Below are positions 36,101 through 46,351 of a DNA stretch of 64,000 nt, one piece after another (position 1 is the stretch's first letter; every line of letters begins with the position of its first letter). The notes beneath the pieces were generated by a model. It was given only the letters and a program-made list of their open reading frames with translations, was not told the origin of the DNA and did not search any database. A program made the position numbers and the translations under genes. The stretch covers positions 4,785,418 to 4,849,417 of the forward strand of contig CM031866.1 in NCBI GenBank assembly GCA_018697195.1, written 5' to 3'. This DNA is from Certhia americana. Taxonomy: Eukaryota; Chordata; Aves; Passeriformes; Certhiidae.

Positions 36101-39100
36101 TCTGCCACATGAAACCCCAAGGCATCCTCAAGCTGTACATTAGCATAACAACTAGGAGAGCAATGACTTTAATTGCCTGATGCCACAAGGGTTTGGGATA
36201 AGCAACAGTGGTGGCACTGGTCACACTCCTGTGTGCTGTCTTGTCTCCTGCCTTCCATTATGACAGTCCTGGAAAACCACACTCCTGGGATGAACAAAAG
36301 AGGGATGTGAAATAATAAATATCTTTAAATTTGACCCATACATGCAGAAGACTTAGTGGTAACATGAGCCCATGTCCCAGGTTAGAACCTTGTTGTTGAA
36401 TCACTTTTGGTCAGTGATGAGTTAAAGGCTTTCCACAGAGCTTCTTGCAGCTTTATGTGGGATGCTGCCAAGACAAAACAGCTCCTGGGTTCTTGGTGCT
36501 GTTGCTAGTATCTGCATTTATTAAACATGAATTTTAAAACTGTGAGGAACCTGTCACCATTTCCTATTTGCACTTCAGTCTACTTGGAAACAGAGGAGAC
36601 AGGCTTATTTCTCACAGCCGAACTGCTCAGTGTTTTATAGTCTTAAGTCTCCCTTTCTGATTTTCCAGCACCAACTCTGTTTAGGTTTCCAGCACTGTGA
36701 TGTTTAAAACTCAAACATACTGTTTTCCCTGAAACAATACTGGCTTTTGTAACTTTCTAAACAAATCTGAGATACTTTTGGCACAGGTGCCCTGCCAGGC
36801 TCCTTCTAAACAAGCCCCGAGACAGAAATATATGGGTACGCCTGCAAAAGGCACCATGAAAGCATCTGGAAATGGTGGGGCTTGTCTTCTCCTCCTCCCG
36901 CTGCCTTTTCTGCCTGAACCCATCCTGTTTCCAAGCACTCCGAGGGGGTCGATTAAGAGGAGAGGAAGGAAAATGCCATGAATTTTAAGCAGTGTGAGCC
37001 TGGGTTCACCCAGCAAGACTCCAAATTGGCAGGGGCAGAGCAGTGTCTGCGACATTCAGCGATGGCCATGTGCTTTTTGCACAGCTGCTTTCAAGTCTGC
37101 TCCGGGGAAGCCACACTGCCCCAGGGAGCAGACGTTCTGTGTGGGGGAAGAAACAGGATCTGAATTTTCTTTGCCTTCCTCTGCCTTGCCAGGAAGCACC
37201 AGGGCTGCGGCTGAGCCCAGCAAAGGCCCTGCAGCCTCTGGCTTCACCTCTGCCTGGGCAACACACGGCGGGTGGGAAGGGGAGGCAGGGGCTTGCTGGC
37301 ATCCCCGCACCTGCTGTGCCGGTTTTTCTCCTCCACCTCTTGTTCTCTCTCAGCGGGCCGTGGTGGAGAACGGGCTCCCAGGGCTGGGCAGAGCTGTGCA
37401 GATGTCAGGAAAGATGTTTTTTGACTCCTGCTTCTTTCTGGAGGTAGACAAGTGCTGCACCTGTGGTGGTGGATGGCCTGTGGCTGTGCTGCAGGGTGGC
37501 CATGGCTCTGGTCCTGCTCTAACCAGGGCACAGTGGTTGAGATGCTGCTCAGTTTTCCCAGGCCCATAAAGGAGGAAAAGGAAGAGAGCTTTGTGCTGGT
37601 AGAACACAGTCTGGACACAGCGCCCAGTAACTCACGTAGCACAGCGCTTAGAATGTCAAACCCTAAAAGGGCATTAAAAACCCCATTGCATCTTCCCCCA
37701 CATTAATGATCCTCCCTCATCACTGCTTATGAATATATCCCATTCTTCCACACCATGGTTTCCCCCCATGATCATTCATCTAAAGGCTGGATGCTCTTTC
37801 CCTTTTCGGCTTCAATTGGGGCAGATCCTGTTGGTTTCTTTGGCTTTGATGCGTGAGAGTTGGGTCATGTGAGAGGGTCACATCTGGTGAGCGAGGCCCC
37901 GTCACGCGGCCGGGCCGGTGTCATGAGTTTGGGCAGCGGGAGGAGGACACGGCCTCTGGGTGGGGTAGAGTTGGGCAAGCCAGCACTGACCCCTCTTGTG
38001 TTCTCCCCCCCCCCTTTCCCACAGTGACATCTCCATGCAAGATCCTCAAGTGCAACTCTGAGTTCTGGGCGGCCACGTCGGGCTCGCACCACCTGGGCGC
38101 GGAGGAGGCTCCGGAGTTCTGCACGGCGCTGCGGGCCTACGCGCACTGCACCCGCCGCACCGCCCGCACCTGCAGGGGGGACCTGGCCTACCACTCCGCC
38201 GTGCATGGCATAGACGATCTCATGGTGCAGCACAACTGCTCCAAGGATGGCCCCACGTCCCAGCCCCGCCTCCGGACATTGCCCCCCGGGGACAGCCAGG
38301 AGCGCTCCGACAGCCCCGAGATCTGCCACTACGAGAAGAGCTTTCACAAGCACTCGGCCGCCCCCAACTACACCCACTGCGGGCTCTTTGGGGATCCCCA
38401 CCTCAGGACTTTCACGGACACTTTCCAGACCTGCAAGGTGCAGGGGGCTTGGCCGCTCATAGACAATAACTACCTGAACGTGCAGGTCACCAACACGCCG
38501 GTGCTGCCTGGCTCCTCGGCCACCGCCACCAGCAAGGTGAGCCTTGTTCCCCTGGACAGAGGTGGGCAAGGGCAGAGAGGCTTCAGAGCAGCCTTTCTTT
38601 CCTCCATGCCTTCCCCTATTTCCGCATCTCCTCGGGGAGAGTAAGGCAGAGCACGAGCTTTGAATTGGAATGTTTGGCCCTCAATATCACCCTTCTTTTG
38701 TCCCTAGCCTTCACTGAAATGGCCTGTGGTTTCTGGTTGAGCACATCCAGCCCCATCATGGTGAGCAGGTGGAAGTGCTGCACCTCAGGGGGCCTTCATG
38801 GCCCAGCCAGGTACTGCAGAATAAGAGGGCTTCCACCTTGGGACTCCAGATTGCTGTGAGCAGCCAGATCAGGAATGATGCTGGCATGTCTTGGGGGACC
38901 CCCAAGTCCCAAGCAAATCCAGGATTGCCCTCCAGTGAGGCTCCAGCTTCCAGGAAAATGCCTGGAGGGAGCTGAGCTCTTTACACTGCCTTTCCCTCTA
39001 CCCAGGCTTGTAATTGTCTCTGTGGTTTGCAGCCAAGTCAAGCCGTTTTGTGGGGAACAGTCTGTTCTGGAGGTGCTTTGACAGACTAAATAAACATCCT

Positions 39101-41434
39101 GAAGGTACAGGGCAAACACAAAGAAAGCCCAAGTGCAAGTGTGCTGCTGTGATACAGCAGGACTTGTGTGTCACAGACTCAGCTTCAGGAGGGACCTGGA
39201 GCTGAGGAACTGGTGTGCTGCCCTTGGTGCAGAAGCTCTAAAGCTAACAGGGCACTTTTTGTGCCAAAGAAAAAGGGAGGCTTCTCTCCTCTCCCCACAC
39301 ACAGGGAGAAGCAGAGCTTCCAGACATGGTGGGACAGGGGCTGCTTCTCTGCTCTGGATGTCACCCCTTTATCCTGAGCTGGAACTGGCAGTGAGGTTCT
39401 GTCCTATCCCAGATAAACCCCCTAAAAGATACTTAATGATGCTCTGATGTCCTTAACTGCTAAAAGACATCAAAACCTGCTGAAGCTTACAAGGAAGTCT
39501 GGCTTGAGGAAAGTGGTCCTTAAGGATCCCAAGACCTGCTGGGATCGCAGGATCACCTCATCTTAATTGAGCCTTTTCTCTTCTTATCTGTCTCACAGGC
39601 TTGTGGTGAGGAGGGATTAGTCATGAGATCTGCAGCATGAGCTGTGGGAAGCACTGCTGTGGGCAGTGTGCTGCTGGAAGGGATGGGAGTGCTCGATCCT
39701 TGGGGCTCTTTGTGTTCTCTGCTCTCTTCTCCAGCCCTGCCCCACTCTGGCCAGGTCTCAGTCTCCCCCTTCACGGAGCCCAAGTGGCAGGAAGTCCCCT
39801 TTGCCACTTCTCCATCATGGGCAGAAAGGTGCAAGAGCAACTCTGCAAGAGCTGAAAGAGGAAACAAAGTTTGTACTATTTGTACATGCAAATTCTACTC
39901 ATTTCCCTCCCTGGGTCTTCCCTCCAAAAGTCAGGCTAGCAAGGGAAGAGCAGGCACTCTGAGGTCCTTCCTCTGGCAAGGGGCCTGTGCTTGAGCCCAG
40001 CCGGGGTGAGGAAGCATGTTGGGCTATGTTTGTGTCATAGAATCACAGAATTATTTAGCTTGGAAAAAACCTCTTAAGATCAAGTCCAACCATTGACCCA
40101 GCACTGCCAAGGCCACCACGAAGTCACCCCTAGAAGGGTCATCCCACTGGAACAGGCTGAACATGTATGTGCCTGTGGGGCTGAGATGGAGCAGGACATG
40201 TTTGTGGGCCCATGGGAGAAATCCTGTTGGTCTGCAATTGGTTAGGGAAACAAATTGGTCCAGCCCTTGGGATGTAAATGTCATGGGAGTCAGAGGAGAA
40301 GCTCCACTGCCTCCAAGGGAGTCAGGGCTCATCCCCGCTGCCATCTGCCAGCCCTGGAGGCGAGGCAGTGCTGCATGCACGGGCATGCTGCCACAGGCCT
40401 GTGAGTAGGGATACTCCACCCAGCTCCAGCTGCAAGGGAGCTCCTGTGCTGGGCCTGGAGATAACAGGCAGATCCAGGTGGTGCATTCAGTCAAGCCTCT
40501 GGGTCTTGGATCTCTACACAGTGTTCTCCACCCTTTTGCTGCAGCAGGATCACCGAGTCTGGGGGGCTAAAAGTCAGGGCCACTTCTTAGGATGAACGAC
40601 CTGCCCGTGAGCTGAAGGGCACACTCCTGTCTGGGCTGAGCATCCAGCCCTTCCACCTCCCACCCCACTGCTGGTGGTGGCTGCGTGTTCTCAGGTGGTC
40701 ATCACTGGCTGTAACCATGCTCCTTTCCTCCCCCACAGCTCACCATCATCTTCAAGAGCTTCCAGGAGTGTGTGGATCAGAAAGTGTACCAGGCAGAGAT
40801 GGACGAGCTCCCCGCTGCCTTTGTCGACGGCTCCAAGAACGGAGGGGACAAGCACGGAGCCAACAGCCTGAAGATCACAGAGAAGGTGTCGGGCCAGCAC
40901 ATCGAGATCCAGGCCAAGTACATCGGCACCACCATCGTGGTGAGGCAGGTGGGGCGGTACCTCACCTTCGCCGTGCGCATGCCCGAGGAGGTGGTGAACG
41001 CCGTGGAGGACCGGGACAGTCAGGGCCTCTACCTGTGCCTCCGTGGCTGTCCAGTCAACCAACAGATTGACTTCCAGACCATCCGCTCGGCTCAGGCCAC
41101 GGAGGGTCGTGCCCGTAGGAAGGGGCCCAGCCTGCCGGCCCCTCCCGAGGCCTTCACCTACGAAACGGCCACGGCCAAGTGCAGGGAAAAGCTGCCCGTG
41201 GAGGACCTCTACTTCCAGTCCTGTGTCTTTGACCTCCTCACCACTGGGGATGTCAACTTCATGCTGGCTGCTTACTATGCCTTTGAGGACGTGAAGATGC
41301 TTCACTCCAATAAAGACAAGCTGCACCTCTATGAAAGGACACGGGTCCTGACCCCGGGCAACACGGCTCCCATGGGAACACATCCCACCCTCTGGGTAGC
41401 ACTGCTGTGTTTGTGTTGGTTGTGCTTGTTATAG
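18952..41434 (+). CDS. RGMA: RGMA, repulsive guidance molecule A (complete coding sequence, 4 exons)
   Basis: The coding sequence is join(18952..18965, 25982..26097, 38025..38536, 40739..41434). It totals 1338 nt and encodes 445 residues plus stop, with every junction GT-AG and in phase. Human RGMA is 450 residues. RGMA is a GPI-anchored membrane protein that binds neogenin, acts as a BMP co-receptor and guides axons. Visible features in order are a signal-peptide hydrophobic core at residues about 28-42, the cysteine-rich RGM N-domain with an RGD at 94-96, N-glycosylation sequons at N114 and N158, the GDPH autocleavage site at 166-169 (cut between D167 and P168) in the partial von Willebrand type D domain, and a short hydrophobic C-terminal tail from about residue 432 for GPI attachment. 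Identification is by recognition of family sequence. RGMB and RGMC are excluded because the match follows RGMA throughout. Confidence 0.97.
19683..19697. repeat. Short (AT)n microsatellite
   Basis: About seven TA dinucleotides in RGMA intron 1. Nothing else is notable around it. Confidence 0.8.
19975..20160. repeat. Degenerate CCAGYC / CCCAGC tandem repeat
   Basis: About 185 bp consists almost entirely of imperfect 5-6 bp units (cccag, ccagt, ccagc, caacc) with strong strand asymmetry, C-rich on the plus strand. It lies in RGMA intron 1. Confidence 0.85.
20725..20805 (+). repeat. CR1 retrotransposon 3' fragment
   Basis: 'ggtgtccctgcccatggcatactagatgatctttaaggccccttccaactccaaccattctgtgattctacgattctga' is a canonical CR1 3' end with the terminal octamer repeated twice. 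It lies in RGMA intron 1 in the same orientation as RGMA. Confidence 0.95.
23398..23411. repeat. Short poly-T run
   Basis: About 13 T in RGMA intron 1. A simple run with no associated element. Confidence 0.8.
25862..25980 (+). promoter_or_regulatory. RGMA: Extended polypyrimidine tract before RGMA exon 2
   Basis: Almost 120 nt upstream of the exon 2 acceptor are C/T-rich with several T runs, the longest about 18 T. Ordinary polypyrimidine tracts are about 15-40 nt. It defines the acceptor and is a plausible binding platform for PTB-type splicing regulators. That role is inferred. Confidence 0.5.
25982..26097 (+). CDS. RGMA: RGMA coding exon 2 (signal peptide)
   Basis: Acceptor '...cttcttccag' and donor GTAAGG bound this 116-nt exon. 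It encodes residues 5-43, rich in glycine and arginine and then hydrophobic (core [14 protein letters not shown]), with further start codons at M17 and M19. M19 (ATGGGG after GGT) has G at -3 and G at +4, a stronger initiation context than M1. The acceptor is preceded by a very long T-rich tract (about 25860-25980). Confidence 0.95.
26390..26930. promoter_or_regulatory. RGMA: Second CpG island inside RGMA intron 2
   Basis: A dense run of CpG, with words such as gcgcgg, ccggcg and gggcgg, starts about 300 bp after exon 2. It could be an alternative promoter, an enhancer-type CpG island or simply GC-rich DNA. No initiation codon or exon could be tied to it. Confidence 0.6.
27137..27169. repeat. 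Poly-T run (33 T)
   Basis: A 33-base T run in RGMA intron 2, followed about 110 bp later by an A/T-only stretch (27280-27306). It may be the complement of an old poly(A) tail, but no element body was recognised. Confidence 0.9.
30860..31030. promoter_or_regulatory. Candidate conserved non-coding element (RGMA intron 2)
   Basis: A repeat-free block with homeodomain-like catctaattgtataaa near 30887-30903, and balanced composition next to a GC-rich flank. The call rests on motifs and composition only. Confidence 0.25.
31897..32099. repeat. Minisatellite, 43-bp unit, about 4.7 copies
   Basis: Units begin at 31897, 31940, 31983, 32026 and 32069, each starting near gccatggtgtctgctcagcc. The spacing is exactly 43 bp. 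Copies differ at a few positions and the last lacks the middle 'cttgtccctg' segment. It lies in RGMA intron 2. Because 43 is not a multiple of three, the open frames across it are incidental. Confidence 0.95.
32740..33060. promoter_or_regulatory. Candidate conserved non-coding element (RGMA intron 2)
   Basis: The block holds gtaatttattgg, an octamer-like ttatgcaaac (about 32991-33000), gcaataataaccaggctattatt and ttgattaac. It is AT-rich, lacks repeats and stands between GC-rich flanks. Enhancer function is inferred. Confidence 0.35.
33242..33440 (-). repeat. CR1 retrotransposon fragment, antisense to RGMA
   Basis: Read on the plus strand it begins 'aatagaatcaaagaatgatttgggttggaaggggcctttaaaggtcacc' and continues with 'gggcagcctgtgccagtgtctcaggaccctgattgtaaaaaa'. 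This is the reverse complement order of the CR1 3' region, about 200 bp, in RGMA intron 2. Confidence 0.95.
33620..33685. repeat. T/G-rich low-complexity DNA
   Basis: Runs of T6-T9 separated by G blocks, including a tttg triplet array. It lies in RGMA intron 2. Confidence 0.85.
33770..34340. promoter_or_regulatory. Candidate enhancer block with POU, E-box and homeodomain palindromes
   Basis: This is the densest AT-rich, repeat-free stretch of RGMA intron 2. It contains a perfect octamer ATTTGCAT (33997-34004) directly followed by a palindromic E-box CACATGTG (34005-34012), and an 11-bp inverted repeat of a TAATT-containing word (34158-34168 and 34177-34187). Motifs are seen directly. Function and conservation are inferred. 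Confidence 0.4.
38025..38536 (+). CDS. RGMA: RGMA coding exon 3 (RGM N-domain and autocleavage site)
   Basis: The exon starts after 'tttcccacag' and ends at a lysine codon before GTGAGC. It encodes residues 44-214: the TSPCKILKC start of the mature protein, the RGD, two N-glycosylation sequons, and [11 protein letters not shown] with the GDPH proteolysis motif. CpG and GC content are high within the exon, as is common in bird coding exons. Confidence 0.98.
38537..40738 (+). other. RGMA: RGMA intron 3
   Basis: A 2.2-kb intron from GTGAGC to CAG. Apart from a CR1 fragment at 40036-40150 it shows nothing notable. Confidence 0.95.
40036..40150 (-). repeat. CR1 retrotransposon fragment, antisense to RGMA
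   Basis: 'catagaatcacagaattatttagcttggaaaaaacctcttaagatcaagtccaaccattgacccagcactgcc' is the reversed CR1 3' end, including the complement of the terminal octamer. The 5'-ward part to about 40150 is more diverged. Confidence 0.9.
40739..41434 (+). CDS. RGMA: RGMA coding exon 4 (partial vWF-D domain, GPI signal, stop)
   Basis: The exon starts after 'cctcccccacag' at LTIIFK and ends with TAG at 41432-41434, encoding residues 215-445. It carries the neogenin-binding C-terminal domain with conserved cysteines and then [10 protein letters not shown] and a short tryptophan/cysteine/leucine-rich tail. From memory the human tail is longer, and residues 341-355 (about [15 protein letters not shown]) also differ from human. 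Confidence 0.97.
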   Translation, partial: LTIIFKSFQECVDQKVYQAEMDELPAAFVDGSKNGGDKHGANSLKITEKVSGQHIEIQAKYIGTTIVVRQVGRYLTFAVRMPEEVVNAVEDRDSQGLYLCLRGCPVNQQIDFQTIRSAQATEGRARRKGPSLPAPPEAFTYETATAKCREKLPVEDLYFQSCVFDLLTTGDVNFMLAAYYAFEDVKMLHSNKDKLHLYERTRVLTPGNTAPMGTHPTLWVALLCLCWLCLL

Positions 41435-43945
41435 AGGTTTGCTCCTTCACACCTTGGAGAGAAGGGAAAGGGGAGCAGGAGGCAACCAGGGATGAGATGC
41501 AGGTGTTGGAAAACAAGAGGTTGGACATCTGAGCCACATGGGTTGTCCTCAGACCTCAGTCTCTCTCTTGGTGCAAGTCCTCCACCTTCCCAGCTCTTGC
41601 CTGGGAGGAATGCACTGCCAGTGGGACCAGTCAGGAGTTTTTCTGGACTGTACCTTGTCTGGACCTTCCTCATTTCCCCCTCCTCCTGCTCCCAGTCGAG
41701 TGGGTGCTGGGGAACCCTTGTAGCTACTCTCCTTGTAGCACTCCCCTGGTCCCAGCCATGCAGGTGGTGACTGTGACACTGACGTGTGTGAGCATGGCTT
41801 TGTCTTCAGAGAGCAGAGCCCACGAGGAGGGCACGGAGCAGTGACACAGGACCAAGCCTGGCCAGCACAGCAGGGCAGGATGTCCTGCTCACCGGGGCTG
41901 GGCTCTGCTTTTTGGCACATCCTGCTCTGCCCACAGCCCTGTTGTTGCAGAAGGTGGTGCAAGGGCCTGAAATGGTGGCAATGATCCCACACTAGCTTGG
42001 CTGCTGGTGCCAGGCATCTTCTGGGTGGAAGGAGGACACGTTCCTCAAGCCTTGGTCTGCATTTTTTTGTGGTTCAGAGGCGTCCCCTATTTTTGCCAGC
42101 TCACCTGGCTGATTCACTCAGTAGTTTTACTCCTGTCTCCCTTGTCTCTGCCTGGACCCACCGTGGACTCTTGATGGCAATGGGAGAAACCTGGCCAGTA
42201 TTCAAGTGGTTTCTGCAACTTCTGCCCAGCATTGGATGAGTTCCTCACACCGTTCACTCTCTGGTCCCCTGAAACTGGCAGCAGGGTGGGCTGCTCAGTG
42301 GGAGACCCAACCTGCACCTCCTTCCAGCTCCTCCCTGCCTGTGGCTCAGCCTGGCCCAGCCCTGGGATGGAGCAGGAGTGTGGTGCTCTTTTTTTTTTGC
42401 TGCTAGGTCTCTGCTCTGCTCCCCATCCTGGGGCTGCGACTTGCCAACCCCATTGCAGACCAGTTGCACCTTAAGCTCTTTGGGGCTTGAATCAGAAATG
42501 GGGCAATGTCAGAATTCTGCCAGGAAATGGGATGCAGCAGAGGACCCCCCCAGCTGCCTCCAGATGTCTGTTCCCTGCCTTGATACCATCAATAATCTCC
42601 TTCCCCCACCACGTAGTGCTGCCCATCTCCTCCACTCCATGTTCCTCTGTGGTTCATCCCATCACTCACTGAACAAACATCAAGACCACCTTTGGTCTGC
42701 GCCTTCAAGACCTCCTGGTGGGTTTCCCCCATCTTTCCTCAGGGGGAAGTTCCCAGAAACAAGCCCCAAAACACATGCCACACTTGGGGGCACCTCCTGC
42801 TCTCAAAGAGGAGGTCTCTGGGCGTGATGAGACAAGCTAGCACCAAAAGAGGTGGGAACAGGCTTGGTTTGGCAGTCTGAACTGGTGCCAAGAGGCAGCC
42901 TGGTGTAAATACTGAACATGACTATTCATTGTGTCCTTACAGCTCTAGAGCTCCATTTGTAAAGCAGCAGAGAAATGCAAACTTGTGTCAATTGATGTAA
43001 TTTATATTGTCTCTTTAATATATAGAGCCCTGGCATTGATCTCGTGTGACTGTACAGATGAAAAGATGTAATTGGTTTTTAAATGTTTAAGGAAAAGAAA
43101 AGAAACAAAAAGATGTGTTTACTACTTTGCTCCTTGCTTTGTTTGCTGATGCCCCAGATTGTTTAGGGAGATTTTGAAATAAGGATATCACAGTTTGGAG
43201 GTGCTGACAGGAGCAGCCACTGGACCACAGCACCGGACAGTTTCATTTCCCAGTGCACTAATGCTCAGCCAGGCTGATTTTGACTTTCTGTTTCCTTTAT
43301 TCTAGAGAAAACAAAATTTTTTATCTTCCCTAGAAGTTCAAAATACACCTTTTAAAAGCCAAAATCTGTCTCTGGGCAAAGAGGAGGTTTACCCCACAGC
43401 TAAATGAAGCTGTGTGCAGCTTCCCTCTGAGCACACAGTGCTGCTTGAAAGCTGCCTGAGCTGGCCCAGCCACAGCGTGCCAACAGGTCAATAATTCCCT
43501 TAAGACCTCCCCTTCCTATAAAACAATCACCCCACAGCAAGACATGCTGTGGTTTAGGGGCAGTTTCCATCCAAGGGAAGTCTGGTTATGGTGTGGCTCA
43601 TCCCTGCTGTCCTGGTGGGTGCTCCAGTGGTGGCCAGTGGTGTGAGGTGGTTGGGGCATCCCTATTTTAGAAGCAAACAGTGAAGCACTTTATTTTGGTT
43701 GTGTTTGACCCTGTTCTGGTTAAAGGTGAAGTGTGGCTGAGAAGGACCCAATACTTGGAAACAAACAAACAAACAAAAAAACATAGGCAAAGGGGGGGCA
43801 TTCTGAAAAGGCCCCCCCACCTCCTCCCTGTGCTGAGACCCACGGGAGTGTCACCACGTGTAAATACTGTAAATTATTTATTGAGAGAAACGCAAGTAAA
43901 GTTTGAGGTTTTTTTGACAATAAATGAGTGGGTCTCTGTTTGTTC
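41435..43945 (+). other. RGMA: RGMA 3' UTR
   Basis: About 2.5 kb from the stop to the cleavage region after AATAAA. Up to about 42,900 it is GC-rich and unremarkable. From 42,900 it becomes AT-rich with two Pumilio-type TGTAAATA sites (42904-42911 and 43859-43866). The extent is inferred from the poly(A) signal. Confidence 0.75.
43919..43924 (+). terminator. RGMA: RGMA polyadenylation signal AATAAA
   Basis: A canonical AATAAA, followed within 15-50 nt by a G/T-rich stretch (gggtctctgtttgttccctgtgtgttg). This is the expected downstream element. A second AATAAA at 44138-44143 could give a slightly longer transcript. Confidence 0.75.
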
Positions 43946-46325
43946 CCTGTGTGTTGCCTGGTGCTGTTCCCAACTCAGGATACAAGTGTTGCCCTATTTC
44001 TGCACTCACTCCAAAGCAGCTTTCTTCCATGTGAAGGACCATCTTGAGAGCTCATTTCTGTCCTCAGTTCTGCTGAGAGTTTCACTCTGGAGTTCAATAA
44101 GAAAATTGAAAAGGGTGTGGGGGGTGGAAATACAGCTAATAAACCATTAGAGCCTTACCTTGCTGGGAAAGGGGCAATGGAGTCCAAGTGGGTCTTACCA
44201 CCCTCCTTCCCCTGCTCACCCCAGCAGATGGGGTGTACATCCCGGTAATGGGAATTCTTCCTTTCCATGATCTCCCTTTTGTTGGGCACCTCTCCTGTCC
44301 CAGCTGGGTTTGTTGCTGCCCTCTAATGAGGAAAAACATTATTGCATTCTTTCTCCTGTTAAATTTTCCATTTCTGAAATCTGAAGGGGCTAGTCACAGC
44401 AGCTGGGGACAGGGAAATGCTGAGGGCAGGTGGGACACCCACACTCAATACACACATTATTTGTGTGAATCTATGCAATGATGCCCAGCACCAGAGATGT
44501 GATTGATATCTGGCTTTGTCCTCCTTCAAAGCCCAGAGAGCTGGCAGCATTTGGGAAGAGCCAAATCCACTCCCTCTGCCACTCCTTGCACCAGAGCTCA
44601 GGTTTAACCATATGAAATGGCTAAAAGTGCCCAGGGGTCTCCCTGATTGACTGTTCTGCCAGGAGGTCACAAGTGGTCCCTTGCTGTCCAGCCTGGGACA
44701 ATGGGCAGGCAGCACCTGCAAGTTCCAACAGGACAAAGTGCTGATACAAGGGAATGGTGACCCCTGAGGCACAAGGATGCCCCGTCCCCATTAACCACAC
44801 AAGGCAGCAAAGCATCCCCAGGAGGAAAGTGGGGAAGGCACAGTCTGTGCATGGACATTGGTGATGGCCCTGTGGCACCTGGGAGAGGTTCAGATTACTC
44901 TCCAGACAGTGTCCAAGGCTGGTGAGGGGGCAGCCCTTAGGGGATCCAGGGTCCCCACTCTGTGATGGGCTCAAATGCCACCACCTGGGGCCTGGGGTGG
45001 GATTCCAGCCCCACCTCAGCTGTGCCTGCCCATCCCCTGGCGTTTGGCCACTGTCTTGGCTCTGAGCTTCACCCCTGAGTGCTTGGGGTGAGCCAGGACT
45101 GGCTGGCTGGGAGCAGCCACAGCTGCAGAATGCTGTTTTTCACCAAAAACTGGCTTTTTGCTGGGAACCAGCTGCCTTCTAAAGAGTCTGCCCCGCTGTT
45201 AAGCACAGCCCTGTCCTCTCAGTGGGGTGGGTGCAAGGCAGGGCTGGGGGTGCTGCTCCCTGTGCCAGCATATGGCTTTGCCATGGAGCATGTCCTTAGG
45301 GATAATACCTTCCTGTGGGACTGAGCAGACCTGCCTGGCATGGACAGGTGGGAAGGGGTCGTTTCCTCATCCATTTTGAGAAGGCCTTAGGATTGAATTG
45401 TTCTCAGTGTGGTGCTGTGGACATGGGTGGGCAGGGAGATGCCGGGCTGAGCTGTGTTGGGGAGACACCTGGCATCAGGGTCCTCACCTGCCTGCTTAAA
45501 TGAAAAAAAAGCTTTATAAAGTTGCTGGCCTCAGATTCACACAGGCATGTAACACCCAGCCCAGCTGCCTGCAGCCCCTGTGCCTCCCTACAGCCAAGCC
45601 CCCTCTCCCTACTGAGCCCCATGGCTAACAGCCAGTCACTCTTTCCATTAGGAAATCCATTTTTCAGGAGCATATAACTCAGCTGTGAAATTTCACTCTT
45701 GGCTGAAACTTGGCTCAGCAGCAGAGAGACTGGGAAGGGCTGAGCCCAGTGGCTACAGGTGTGAAACATGCTTTTTACAATGAGCTTTTATAACTTGGGA
45801 GAAATGGCTCCAATCCCTGCTCCGTGTCTTGCCGTGTGGGCCTCAGTGTGAGCAGTGGAGGGTAAAGATCAAACCACAGCAGCCACTGGATGCCATCACA
45901 TCCCACCTGGGGAGAGGCACATCCTGCCCAGGAGGGGCTGGGGACAGAGAGGAGAACTCTGCAGCATTGGAGGAGGAGCAACACTTCTAGAGAAAGGGGA
46001 ATTCTCCCCAGAAAAGGTAAAAAATTTACATATCCTCAGAGATTCATAAAACGTGGAGGTGGGGTAAACACATAAGCATCAGTATCATCCCAGTGAAATC
46101 CTCGTGGATCTGGGTTAGAGAATATACTTCTCCTTCTGATCAGATGGAAATTCCCATCTGAAGAGGCTTCCAAGCTTCCAACAGCCAAGCAGAACATGCT
46201 TATTCCTGCACAGCAAAAATATCCATGGTGGCTTGCCTGTGGCTGGCAGGAAAGGGCCCTGGCATCCCAAACCAACCCCCTGACCTGCCATGGGACCCCC
46301 CAGAGACACCACGCTGGGGCCCTTC
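43946..46325. other. Convergent intergenic spacer between RGMA and CHD2
   Basis: About 2.4 kb between the two poly(A) regions. It holds the secondary AATAAA at 44138. No exon, RNA gene or clear transposon was recognised. Confidence 0.7.
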
Positions 46326-46345
46326 TGAAAATCTCAGTAACACTT

Positions 46346-46351
46346 TTTAAT
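46346..46351 (-). terminator. CHD2: CHD2 polyadenylation signal ATTAAA (minus strand)
   Basis: TTTAAT on the plus strand reads ATTAAA on the minus strand at the end of an AT-rich stretch of the CHD2 3' UTR. Cleavage is expected around 46320-46332. No AATAAA was seen between here and the CHD2 stop. Confidence 0.6.

Larger units (their letters stand above)
26098..38024 (+). other. RGMA: RGMA intron 2
   Basis: An 11.9-kb intron. It contains a second CpG-rich segment (26390-26930), a T33 run, a CR1 in reverse orientation (33242-33440), a 43-bp minisatellite (31897-32099), T/G-rich low-complexity DNA (33620-33680) and several AT-rich candidate regulatory blocks. No coding exon was recognised. The remaining stretches show nothing specific. 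Confidence 0.9.

Noticed and set aside
37865..38569. Long minus-strand frame opposite RGMA exon 3
   Set aside because: It is the antisense shadow of a GC-rich coding exon. Identity and splice sites support only the plus strand.
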